From an uncultured Desulfobacterales bacterium (lineage in GTDB: Bacteria > Desulfobacterota > Desulfobacteria > Desulfobacterales > SpSt-501): a DNA stretch of 64,000 nucleotides. Both the position numbers and the translations under genes were made by a program. The DNA lies in contig CALIUY010000003.1 in the NCBI GenBank assembly GCA_938048455.1, positions 181,077 through 245,076 on the forward strand. Direction: 5' to 3'. Shown in pieces: positions 55,982 to 64,000 of the stretch (within the stretch, counting starts at the first letter, position 1; each line of letters opens with the position of its first letter). Below the pieces are notes generated by a model. The model made no database searches, was not told the origin of the DNA, and saw only the letters and a list, made by a program, of their open reading frames with translations.

Positions 55982-58528
55982 GTGAAGCAGAGCAAGCTCT
56001 TTCAGCACTGGGGAAGGTTTCGCAAGGGCATGGACGCCCAGAGCCTCCTGCTCTCCTTCGCCAGCCACCTCCAGTACTCCCTCTGCAAGGACCAGTACAC
56101 GGCGACTCCGCGCGACCTCTACCTCGCCCTGGCGCTCGCGGCGCGCGACCGGCTGATCGAGCGCTGGATCCAGACCCAGCAGGGCTACTACAAGGCCGAC
56201 GTGAAACGGGTTTATTACCTCTCGGCCGAGTACCTCATGGGCCGCGTGCTGCTGCAGAACCTCTTGAATTTGGGGATCTACGAGCAGACCCGACAGGCCA
56301 TGGAGGAACTCGCGATCGATTTCGAGGCGCTCGCCGCCGAGGAGCCGGACATGGGACTCGGAAACGGCGGCCTGGGACGGCTTGCGGCCTGTTTTCTCGA
56401 TTCGCTCGCCACCCTCGAGATCCCGGCCATGGGCTACGGGATCCGCTACGAGTTCGGCATCTTCGACCAGGAGATCCGCAACCTGCAGCAGGTCGAGCTT
56501 CCCGAGAACTGGCTGCGCTACGGCACCCCTTGGGAAATCCCCCATCCGGAGGTCATTTTCACCGTCCACTTCTACGGTCGGGTGAAACATACCCGGCTCC
56601 CCGACGGCGGGCTCAAGTGCGAGTGGGTGGACACGAGCGACGTGGTCGGCATCCCCCACGACATTCCCATCCCGGGCTACGGGAACAACACCGTCAACAC
56701 GCTGCGGCTGTGGTCGGCGCGGGCTTCGAAAGAGTTCGATCTCAACTACTTCCAGCACGGCGACTACCTCAAGGCGGTCGAGGAGAAAAACATCTCCGAG
56801 AACCTTTCGAAGGTCCTCTACCCGAGCGACGATTTCTACGAAGGCCGCGAGCTCCGGCTCAAGCAGCAGTACTTCTTCGTCTCCTGCTCGATCAAGGACA
56901 TCATCCGCCGCTACCTCGTCAACCACCACGACTTCGACGCTTTCCCCGACAAGGTGGCGATCCAGATGAACGACACGCACCCCTCGATCGCCGTGGCCGA
57001 GCTGATGCGCTTGTTCCTCGACAGCTACGGTCTGAGCTGGGAGAAGTCCTGGGAGCTCACGACGAACACCTGCGCCTACACGAACCACACGTTGCTCTCC
57101 GAGGCGCTCGAGAAGTGGCCGGTCGCGATGTTCGAGCGGCTTCTGCCGCGGCACCTGGAGATCATCTACGAGATCAACCGGCGCTTCCTCAAGGACGTGG
57201 CCATCCGCTTCATGAACGACGTCGAACGCAAGCGCAACCTCTCGCTGATCGAGGAAGGAGCCGAGAAGCGCGTGCGCATGGCGCACCTGGCGATCGTGGG
57301 CTCCCACTCGGTGAACGGGGTGGCCGAACTCCACAGCCGGCTCCTGCGCGAGCGCGAGCTCAAGGATTTCGCCGCGATGTACCCCGGCCGCTTCAACAAC
57401 AAGACCAACGGCATCACCCCGCGGCGCTGGCTGCTGATCGCGAACCCGAGTCTGGCGGCCCTGATCCGCCGTCATCTCGGCGAGGGCTGGGTGCGGGAGT
57501 TGACGCAGTTGCGGGGACTCGAGCCCCTCGCCGAGGACCCCGACTTCCGCCGCCAGTGGCGCGAGATCAAGCAGGCGAACAAGAAGCGCCTCGCCCTGCT
57601 CACCCGGAAGCTGACCGGCGAACGGGTCGATCCGGCGGCGATCTTCGACGTCCAGGTCAAGCGCATCCACGAGTACAAGCGTCAGCTCCTGAACATCCTG
57701 CATGCGGTGACCCTCTGGCTCAAGCTGAAGGAGGAACCCGATTTCCGCATGCACCCGCGGGTGTTCTTCTTCGGCGGCAAGGCGGCCCCGGCCTACAAGA
57801 CGGCCAAGATGATCATCCGCCTGATCTGCCATGTCGCCGACATGATCAACCGCGACACCGCGACCCGCGAAACCCTCCAGGTCGTCTTTCTCCCCAACTA
57901 CCGCGTGAGCCTGGCCGAGGTGATCTACCCCGGCGCGGACGTCTCCGAGCAGATCTCGACCGCCGGCTACGAGGCCTCGGGCACCAGCAACATGAAATTC
58001 GCCTTGAACGGGGCCCTCACGATCGGCACCCTCGACGGGGCGAACATCGAGATTCTCGAGGAGGTGGGGCGGGAAAACTTCTTCATCTTCGGGCTGACCG
58101 CCGAAGAGGTGGCCGCCCTGCGACCGCACTACCGGCCGGCGGAAGTGCTGGCGGGGCTTCCCTTGCTGCGGCAGGCGCTCGATCTGATCCAGAACGGGTT
58201 TTTCAGCCCGGACGAGCCCGGCCTGTTCCGCCCCCTCGTCGAGCTCCTCCTCCACGAGGACCGTTACTTCGTCCTCGCCGACTTCGAGGCCTACCACCGC
58301 GCGCAGATGGAAATCGACGCCCTCTACTGCGACCCCGAGGAGTGGACGAGGAAATCGATCCTGAACGTGGCGCGCATCGGCAAGTTCTCCTCCGATCGTA
58401 CGATCCTCGAGTACAATCGCGACATCTGGCGCGCCGAACCCTTCCCCGTCCAGCGCGAAAACGGGGCCCCTGCCGGGACCGAAGCCCCGGAAGAAGACCC
58501 GTCCGTCGCCACCGCGCCCGCCGCATGA
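55982..58528 (+). CDS. glgP: Glycogen/starch phosphorylase
   Basis: YYLSAEYLMGRVLLQNL, GLGNGGLGRLAACFLDS, EASGTSNMKFALNGALTIGTLDGANIE; start may lie at 55928. Confidence 0.96.
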   Translation: MKQSKLFQHWGRFRKGMDAQSLLLSFASHLQYSLCKDQYTATPRDLYLALALAARDRLIERWIQTQQGYYKADVKRVYYLSAEYLMGRVLLQNLLNLGIYEQTRQAMEELAIDFEALAAEEPDMGLGNGGLGRLAACFLDSLATLEIPAMGYGIRYEFGIFDQEIRNLQQVELPENWLRYGTPWEIPHPEVIFTVHFYGRVKHTRLPDGGLKCEWVDTSDVVGIPHDIPIPGYGNNTVNTLRLWSARASKEFDLNYFQHGDYLKAVEEKNISENLSKVLYPSDDFYEGRELRLKQQYFFVSCSIKDIIRRYLVNHHDFDAFPDKVAIQMNDTHPSIAVAELMRLFLDSYGLSWEKSWELTTNTCAYTNHTLLSEALEKWPVAMFERLLPRHLEIIYEINRRFLKDVAIRFMNDVERKRNLSLIEEGAEKRVRMAHLAIVGSHSVNGVAELHSRLLRERELKDFAAMYPGRFNNKTNGITPRRWLLIANPSLAALIRRHLGEGWVRELTQLRGLEPLAEDPDFRRQWREIKQANKKRLALLTRKLTGERVDPAAIFDVQVKRIHEYKRQLLNILHAVTLWLKLKEEPDFRMHPRVFFFGGKAAPAYKTAKMIIRLICHVADMINRDTATRETLQVVFLPNYRVSLAEVIYPGADVSEQISTAGYEASGTSNMKFALNGALTIGTLDGANIEILEEVGRENFFIFGLTAEEVAALRPHYRPAEVLAGLPLLRQALDLIQNGFFSPDEPGLFRPLVELLLHEDRYFVLADFEAYHRAQMEIDALYCDPEEWTRKSILNVARIGKFSSDRTILEYNRDIWRAEPFPVQRENGAPAGTEAPEEDPSVATAPAA

Positions 58529-59475
58529 CCGCTCCGGCGACCCCTTCGCTGCTCCTGCTGCACCAGGGGGCGCTCGGCGATCTTGTCTGCCTCTTCCCCC
58601 TGATCGCCGCCCTGCACCGGCGCTTCCGGCCGCTCGAGCTCATCGCCCAGGGGGCGCTCTGCCGGCTCGCCCTCGCCGAGGGGCTCGTCGACCGGGCTTA
58701 TGCGGTCGAGTCCGCCTGGACGGCGAGGCTGTTTTCGGAGAACCCGGGCGAGCGCCTCCGGGCCTGGGTCGCCGGCTTCACCCGTCTGCTCGCCTTCTCG
58801 GCCTCGCCGCGGCTCCTTGCGCCCTTGAGCCGCCTCTGCGGGGGCAAGCTCCTCTCCGTCGCCCCCAAGCCACCGGCCGGGGCGGCCGTGCACGTGACCG
58901 ATCATGCCCGAGAGCGACTGATCGCCGCTGGGCTTCTCGCCGACGAAGAAACGCCGGCCGGTTCTTCCCCCGCCGGCCCCGAGCGGCTGCGGGAGCGCCT
59001 CTGGATCCACCCCGGCGCCGGAAGCCGCCGCAAGCGCTGGCCGCTCGATCGTTTTCTCGCCGTGGCCGAGCGTTTGCGGGAAAGAGGAACGCAGCCCGTC
59101 TTTCTCGCCGGGCCGGCCGAAGAGGACCTCGTCCCTTCCCTCCGGGCCGCCGGGCACGCCGTGGAGCGGCCGGGGGATCTCCCCGCACTCGCCGCCTGCC
59201 TGCGCCGCGGCGGGGCCTACCTCGGCTGCGATTCGGGACCGAGCCATCTCGCCGCCTGGTGCGGCATCCCGAGTGCGGTTCTTTTCGGGCCGAGCGATCC
59301 GGTGCGCTGGGCGCCGCGGGGACGGGCGGTGCGCATCCTGCGCCCCGCCCTTCCCTGCCGGCCCTGCTTCGAGACCGAGCCGGGCAACTGCGACGCGCCC
59401 GACTGCCTGCTCGCGGTGACGCCGGAAGAGGCCCTCGCCGCGATCGACCGGCTTTTGGATTCGTGCGTGAGCTGA
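58525..59475 (+). CDS. Glycosyltransferase family 9 (heptosyltransferase-like)
   Basis: LLHQGALGDLVCLFPLIAAL; WIHPGAGSRRKRWPLDRF; YLGCDSGPSHLAAWCGIPSAVLFGPSDP. Confidence 0.92.
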   Translation: MTAPATPSLLLLHQGALGDLVCLFPLIAALHRRFRPLELIAQGALCRLALAEGLVDRAYAVESAWTARLFSENPGERLRAWVAGFTRLLAFSASPRLLAPLSRLCGGKLLSVAPKPPAGAAVHVTDHARERLIAAGLLADEETPAGSSPAGPERLRERLWIHPGAGSRRKRWPLDRFLAVAERLRERGTQPVFLAGPAEEDLVPSLRAAGHAVERPGDLPALAACLRRGGAYLGCDSGPSHLAAWCGIPSAVLFGPSDPVRWAPRGRAVRILRPALPCRPCFETEPGNCDAPDCLLAVTPEEALAAIDRLLDSCVS

Positions 59476-59527
59476 AGCGAACCCCCCGCCCGGCATCGCC
59501 GCCGCCGCGGAGTCCGGGAAGAAACCG

Positions 59528-60196
59528 ATGGACGAAGAGCGCCGCCTGAAGGCTCTGGAGCGGATCTACGCCCTCTACGACGGCTATCTTCGCGGCCGGA
59601 AAATCGCCTGCCGCAAGGGATGCCGCCATTGCTGCACGACGCGGGTTACGGTGACGACGCTCGAGGGGCGCGCGATCCTGGGGGCGCTCGCTCCCGGAGA
59701 ACGAAAACGCCTGCAGGAGCGGCTGCAAGCGGCGGCCGGTCTGCCGCGTCTCCGGCCCGGGATCACGTTGAACGGCCTGGCCGAGCTCTGGGCCGCAGGA
59801 CTCGAGGAGCCTTCCCCGGCCGAGGAGCCGCCCTCCGCCGCATGCCCGCTGCTCGTGGAGGATCTGTGCTCGATCTACGCCCTCCGCCCGTTTCACTGCC
59901 GCTGTCTCGTGTCCGCGGAGACCTGCACGGCCGAGGCAGCGGCGCAGATGGGGGAAGAGGTTCTCGCCGTGAACACGGTCTTCCTTCAGGGGATCGAACA
60001 GCTCGATGCGGCGGGCGCAAGCGGAAATCTGCTCGACGTGCTCGCGGTCCTCTCGGCGGCGGGGAGCCGGGATCTTTCGTTTGCCGACTCCGCGGATCTC
60101 ATCCCGAACCGTCCGCTGCGCCGGCTTCTTCTTCCCCCCGAGCACCGCGCGGCGGTGGAGCCGCTGCTGGCGGCCCTGCGCCGGATCCGCATCTGA
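59528..60196 (+). CDS. YkgJ-like Cys-cluster protein
   Basis: CRKGCRHCC...CPLLVEDLCSIYALRPFHCR. Confidence 0.82.
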   Translation: MDEERRLKALERIYALYDGYLRGRKIACRKGCRHCCTTRVTVTTLEGRAILGALAPGERKRLQERLQAAAGLPRLRPGITLNGLAELWAAGLEEPSPAEEPPSAACPLLVEDLCSIYALRPFHCRCLVSAETCTAEAAAQMGEEVLAVNTVFLQGIEQLDAAGASGNLLDVLAVLSAAGSRDLSFADSADLIPNRPLRRLLLPPEHRAAVEPLLAALRRIRI

Positions 60197-60208
60197 GGAT
60201 GGGGGAGC

Positions 60209-63200
60209 CTAAAAACGGCGTGCCTCGTCCAGGACCCGGCGCACGGCCTCGGCGAGCTCGCGCCGCAGAAGGGGCTTGTAGAGGACGGCGCGGATGCCGG
60301 AGGCGCGCGCCTTGTGTTCCTCTTCGGGCTCCCCGAATCCCGTGCACAGGATCACGGGCACCCCGGGCCGGATGAGGAAGAGCTCGCGCGCCAGCTGCAG
60401 GCCGTTCATCTGCGGCATGGCGAGATCGGTGATCACGAGATCGTAGCGCGAGGGCGCGGCACGAAAGGCGGCGAGCGCTTCGAGGGGCGCGGTGCGGATC
60501 TCGACGCGGTAGCCCAGCCCCTCGAGCAGGCTGCGGCCGAGATCGGCGAGCGGGGCCTCGTCGTCCACGAAGAGGATCGACTCGGAGCCCGTCGGCAAGG
60601 GGCGGCTCGCCTCGGCGGCGGCCTCGGCCTCCCCTTCGGAACGCGGCAGAAAGACCTTGAAGGTCGAGCCCCGGCCGGGTTCGGAGTAGACCTTGATCAG
60701 CCCGCCGTGGGCGTGCACGATGCCGTGGACCACCGCCAGGCCGAGGCCGGTCCCTTTTTCGGGTCCTTTGGTCGTGAAAAAAGGCTCGAAGATGCGTTCC
60801 CTCACCTCGGGGCTCATGCCGCAGCCCGTGTCCGTGACCGTAAGGACGACATAGCGCCCGGGGGCGGCGCCGGTTTCGCCGGCGAGATCGGCCGCGCTCA
60901 GCTCGGCGTTGCCGAGCTCGATGCGCAGCACGCCCCCTTCCTCGGGCAAGGCCTGCACGGCGTTCGTGCAGAGGTTCATCGCCACCTGCTGCATCTGCGT
61001 CGGGTCGGCGAAGACGCATCCGGCGTCGGGGGCGACGAAGTGCTCGATGCGGACCGCGGGTTTGACCGAGGAGCGCAAAAATTCGACCGTCTCCTTGACG
61101 ATCGGCTTGAGGTTGATCAAGAGCTTCTCCTCGCGGCCGTGGCGGCTGAAGGCGAGGATTTGACGGACGAGGCTCTTCGCCCGGCGCGAGGCGGCAAGGA
61201 TCTGCTCGAGCTGCCCGCGGGCCGCGGGCGGGATGCCGGGATCGAAGCCCATCAGTTCGGCGTTGCCGACGATCACGCCCAGGATGTTGTTGAAGTCGTG
61301 GGCGATTCCGCCGGCCAGGGTTCCGATCGCCTCCATCTTCTGGGCCTGGACGAGACCGCGCTCGAGCTTTTTCTGCTCGGTCACGTCCCGGGCGAAGACG
61401 AGCACCGCATCGAGCCCCCGGTAGCGGAAGAAGACCGCGGAAACCTCGATTTCGGCGGATTTTCCGTCCAGGCGCACCACCCGAAAGGCGCGCGGCGGCA
61501 CGGGAAGCCCGGCATCGAGCGCCGCCAGCCGCGCGGAGAGAGCCTCGTGCTCCTCGGGATGGACGAGGTCGCGGATCGGCCGTCCGATAAGATCCTCCGG
61601 AGCGGCGGCGCCGAAGATGCGCGCCGCCGTCGGGTTGGCGAAGCGGATGACGCCCCCGCTCTGGATATAGATTCCGTCGGGAGCGGCGGCGATCAACCGA
61701 CCCAGCCGTTCCTCGCTCGCCTGCAGCTCGCGCTCCATGCGCCGCGCTTCGCTCACGTCCACGAGGCTCACGAGCACGAGATCCCGCTCCTCGACCGTCA
61801 CCCGGGCCGTCGAGATCAGGGCGTCGAACTCCTTTTCCCCGCCGTTGGCCCGCAGGAGAAGCCTGCCGGGAACGTTTTCGATCGTCTCGCCGGTCGCGAA
61901 GCTCCGGGTGACGAGGCGCCTGACCGCACACTCCGGGCAGGCGGCGGTCGCCCCGCAACAGGGGCCTTCGAGGGCATGGACGCAGAAGAGGGCATCGCCG
62001 CAATAGAGCCCCACGAGTTCCTCCGGCCGGCGGCCGATCCGCAGGGCGCCGGCGCGGTTGATGCGCGCGATCCTCACCTCGCGATCCACCAGCATGAGAA
62101 TGTGGGGCACACTCTCGAAGACGGCCGCAAGCGTCTGGCGCTGCGATTCGATCTCAATCTCGGCGCGGCGAAGCGCCGTGATGTCCCGGAGGATGCCGTG
62201 AACCCGCATCACGCCTTCGGGATCGCCGTCGATCGCCCGGCCGAAAAACGACACCAGCGGTCTTTCGCCGTCGGGGAAAAGAAGCTCGAACTCCAGTCCG
62301 TAGACCTCCCCCTGGGAAAGAAGCCGCCTCCAGGCGGTCCCGAAATGTTCCTGCCAGTCGGGATGGACCAGGTCCGCGAAACGGCGCCCTGCGAGATCCG
62401 TGCGTTCCAATCGCAGGGTCTTCAAAAAGGCCTCGTTGGCGGCAAGGATCCTCTCGTCGGCGTCGAGTTCGACGTAGGGAAGCGGCGCCTTCTCGTAGAG
62501 CAGGCGGAAGCGCTCCTCGCTGCGGGCGAGCTGCTTTTCTGCAAGCCGCTTCCTTCGGGCCATGGCCAGAAGGAGCAAGACCCAGATCCCGAGCAGCGGG
62601 GCGAACGCGGCGGCGGCGAGGATCCCATTGCGGTAGCGTTCGTAAAACGAGGGCGGCCGGTTCACGATCCGCGCCCCCGCCGGCAAGTCATCGGCTCCGA
62701 TCCCGAAGCGTTTCATCTGCCGGAAATCGAACATCGGGACGGAGGAGGGCCTGTCGTCGAGGGCAATCTCCGCCGGATCTTCTCCTGCGAGCACGCGGCG
62801 GGCGAGTGTGGCCGCCTTGCGGCCGTGCTCGCGGCCGTCGAGCAGCATCCCGCCCAGAATCCCGTGCCCCAGCCGCTCGGCGGTCAAGGCATAGACCGGG
62901 ACCTGCGCTCCGGCGGTGAGCAGCGCGGTCCCCTCTTTCTGGCCCAGGGTGCGTCCCGCACGGTCGGTCACGAAGGAGAGGATCATGGCGAAGGCGTCTT
63001 CCGGGAGGTTCCGGATCCGCGCGGCGGCCTCCTCGAAGGTGAGGGGGGGAGGAAAGATCGCCTCCAGCCGCCCCGCAAACCGCGGCAGGACGGCATCGAG
63101 CTGCCGGCGCAGCTCACGGCCGGATTCGGTGTCGTCGTGCAGCACGAAAACACGGCGCGCATCGGGGTGAAGATCCAGGGCGAGCCGGAGCGTCCCTTCG

Positions 63201-63676
63201 ATGTCGATGCTCGCCATCACGCCGGTGCCGCCTTGCACCGCGAACAGAGGCAACATCGCGGGGTCGTATAAACCGGCGAACAAAAACGGGACTTCGGGGA
63301 ACAGAGTCCGCCGCAGACCGATCGCGAGACGAATCGCCGGCTCATCGAAGGCGACCAGGAGATCGAGACGCAGGGCGCGATATTTGAAGCGCAGGAAACC
63401 CTCGAGCGCCTCGCGGGTGGCGGAATCCTGGAAGCGTTTTCCATCGAGGTGCTCGAGGCGCGGCGCAAGATTCGGCCACCGCTCCCGCAGGCCTTCCCGG
63501 AAGCCCTCGATTTCACGATCGGACCAGGGATACCCGGGATGATAGGAATTGAGGACGAGGATCGAAGGCTCGGGTCCAGCGTGTCCGGCGGACGCAGACA
63601 CCGCCTGGACCCCGGCCGTTGCGGCGAAAAGCCCCCACAACGTAAGGGTTAGGGTCCAGAGCGCACCGATGTTCAT
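60209..63676 (-). CDS. Hybrid sensor histidine kinase: periplasmic SBP-like, PAS repeats, HK, receiver
   Basis: LVLNSYHPGYPWSDREIEG; TM about aa 370-395; three PAS; TLAGGIAHDFNNILGVIVGNAEL H-box; receiver ILFVDDEAPLADLGRSLL...LVITDLAMPQMNG. Confidence 0.93.
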   Translation of the reverse strand: MNIGALWTLTLTLWGLFAATAGVQAVSASAGHAGPEPSILVLNSYHPGYPWSDREIEGFREGLRERWPNLAPRLEHLDGKRFQDSATREALEGFLRFKYRALRLDLLVAFDEPAIRLAIGLRRTLFPEVPFLFAGLYDPAMLPLFAVQGGTGVMASIDIEGTLRLALDLHPDARRVFVLHDDTESGRELRRQLDAVLPRFAGRLEAIFPPPLTFEEAAARIRNLPEDAFAMILSFVTDRAGRTLGQKEGTALLTAGAQVPVYALTAERLGHGILGGMLLDGREHGRKAATLARRVLAGEDPAEIALDDRPSSVPMFDFRQMKRFGIGADDLPAGARIVNRPPSFYERYRNGILAAAAFAPLLGIWVLLLLAMARRKRLAEKQLARSEERFRLLYEKAPLPYVELDADERILAANEAFLKTLRLERTDLAGRRFADLVHPDWQEHFGTAWRRLLSQGEVYGLEFELLFPDGERPLVSFFGRAIDGDPEGVMRVHGILRDITALRRAEIEIESQRQTLAAVFESVPHILMLVDREVRIARINRAGALRIGRRPEELVGLYCGDALFCVHALEGPCCGATAACPECAVRRLVTRSFATGETIENVPGRLLLRANGGEKEFDALISTARVTVEERDLVLVSLVDVSEARRMERELQASEERLGRLIAAAPDGIYIQSGGVIRFANPTAARIFGAAAPEDLIGRPIRDLVHPEEHEALSARLAALDAGLPVPPRAFRVVRLDGKSAEIEVSAVFFRYRGLDAVLVFARDVTEQKKLERGLVQAQKMEAIGTLAGGIAHDFNNILGVIVGNAELMGFDPGIPPAARGQLEQILAASRRAKSLVRQILAFSRHGREEKLLINLKPIVKETVEFLRSSVKPAVRIEHFVAPDAGCVFADPTQMQQVAMNLCTNAVQALPEEGGVLRIELGNAELSAADLAGETGAAPGRYVVLTVTDTGCGMSPEVRERIFEPFFTTKGPEKGTGLGLAVVHGIVHAHGGLIKVYSEPGRGSTFKVFLPRSEGEAEAAAEASRPLPTGSESILFVDDEAPLADLGRSLLEGLGYRVEIRTAPLEALAAFRAAPSRYDLVITDLAMPQMNGLQLARELFLIRPGVPVILCTGFGEPEEEHKARASGIRAVLYKPLLRRELAEAVRRVLDEARRF

Positions 63677-63814
63677 GCTTCTCCCACCCGGAGGGTAGAT
63701 GAGGGCTCCGCTATGTCGCCGATTCATCTATCCTATCCTACAAACGGCTGCTGTCTATCGGGCATCGCCTCATCCGAATGTAGGAAAAGCCTGACATGCA
63801 TTGCCGCAAGACAT

Positions 63815-63841
63815 TTCCGGGCGGGTGGGCCCCGCCCGGAA
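63815..63841 (-). terminator. Terminator-like hairpin downstream of partial MCP gene
   Basis: 11-bp perfect stem TTCCGGGCGGG-TGGGC-CCCGCCCGGAA; no clear T tract. Confidence 0.6.
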
Positions 63842-63867
63842 GTTTGTGCCGTAAGCTCTCCGCCCGT

Positions 63868-64000
63868 TCAGAAGTCGGCGAATTCTTTTTCGCCCAGGGG
63901 GATGACCTCCTCGGCCTTGGCTTTGGACCTGGCGGCCGCTTTGCGGGAGTCGATCTTCTGCTTCACCTGCTTGGCGACCCGGGAAAGAGCCTTGCCGGCC
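63868..64000 (-). CDS. Probable methyl-accepting chemotaxis protein, C-terminal fragment
   Basis: Minus-strand translation ends ...AKAEEVIPLGEKEFADF*, resembling MCP C-termini (EEVIPLDDxDFxDF). Confidence 0.65.
   Translation of the reverse strand, partial: AGKALSRVAKQVKQKIDSRKAAARSKAKAEEVIPLGEKEFADF

Noticed and set aside
55946-58297. 783-aa minus-strand ORF
   Set aside because: Antisense to glgP.
60314-63271. 985-aa plus-strand ORF antisense to the hybrid histidine kinase
   Set aside because: Antisense artefact of high-GC coding sequence; no recognisable motifs.

Overview
GC-rich 64-kb chromosomal window, probably from a deltaproteobacterial or Desulfobacterota-type organism (inference from gene content only). 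It is densely packed with short intergenic gaps. I found no rRNA, tRNA, CRISPR array, IS element or prophage. Main blocks: (1) nitrogen regulation: glnE 3' end, glnD, amt, PII, glnA and a NifA-like sigma-54 activator; (2) dinB/aroK, a PEP-CTERM choice-of-anchor-A protein, and class II RNR (nrdJ) with a tandem NrdR-box-like promoter; (3) Fur/Zur plus a zinc-type ABC transporter with an operator-like dyad over the promoter; (4) cysS, phasin-like protein, acyl-CoA dehydrogenase; (5) an acetyl-CoA/deacetylation cluster: CooC-like, AcuC-like, AcuB-like CBS-ACT, PrmA-like, sirtuin, RACo-like ASKHA ATPase, NifS/SCLY-like; (6) a truncated RSH synthetase plus three glycosyltransferases interleaved with two GH130 phosphorylase-like genes; (7) DUF6178, AmpG-like MFS, rdgB, recN, two csp genes with a possible promoter/hairpin/terminator leader RNA; (8) an SOS-mutasome-like operon: lexA, DUF72, catalytically degenerate ImuB-like Y-polymerase, dnaE2, with no imuA; (9) methyltransferases; a DUF4143 ATPase whose near-leaderless promoter carries twin dyads; a pyruvoyl arginine decarboxylase plus deoxyhypusine-synthase-like pair; mgtE with a structured leader; glgP, GT9, a hybrid sensor kinase and a partial MCP. 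The best candidates for undescribed biology are the GT/GH130 cassette, the DUF4143 twin-dyad promoter, the lexA-DUF72-pseudoY-dnaE2 operon, the csp leader RNA and the PvlArgDC-DHS-like pair.
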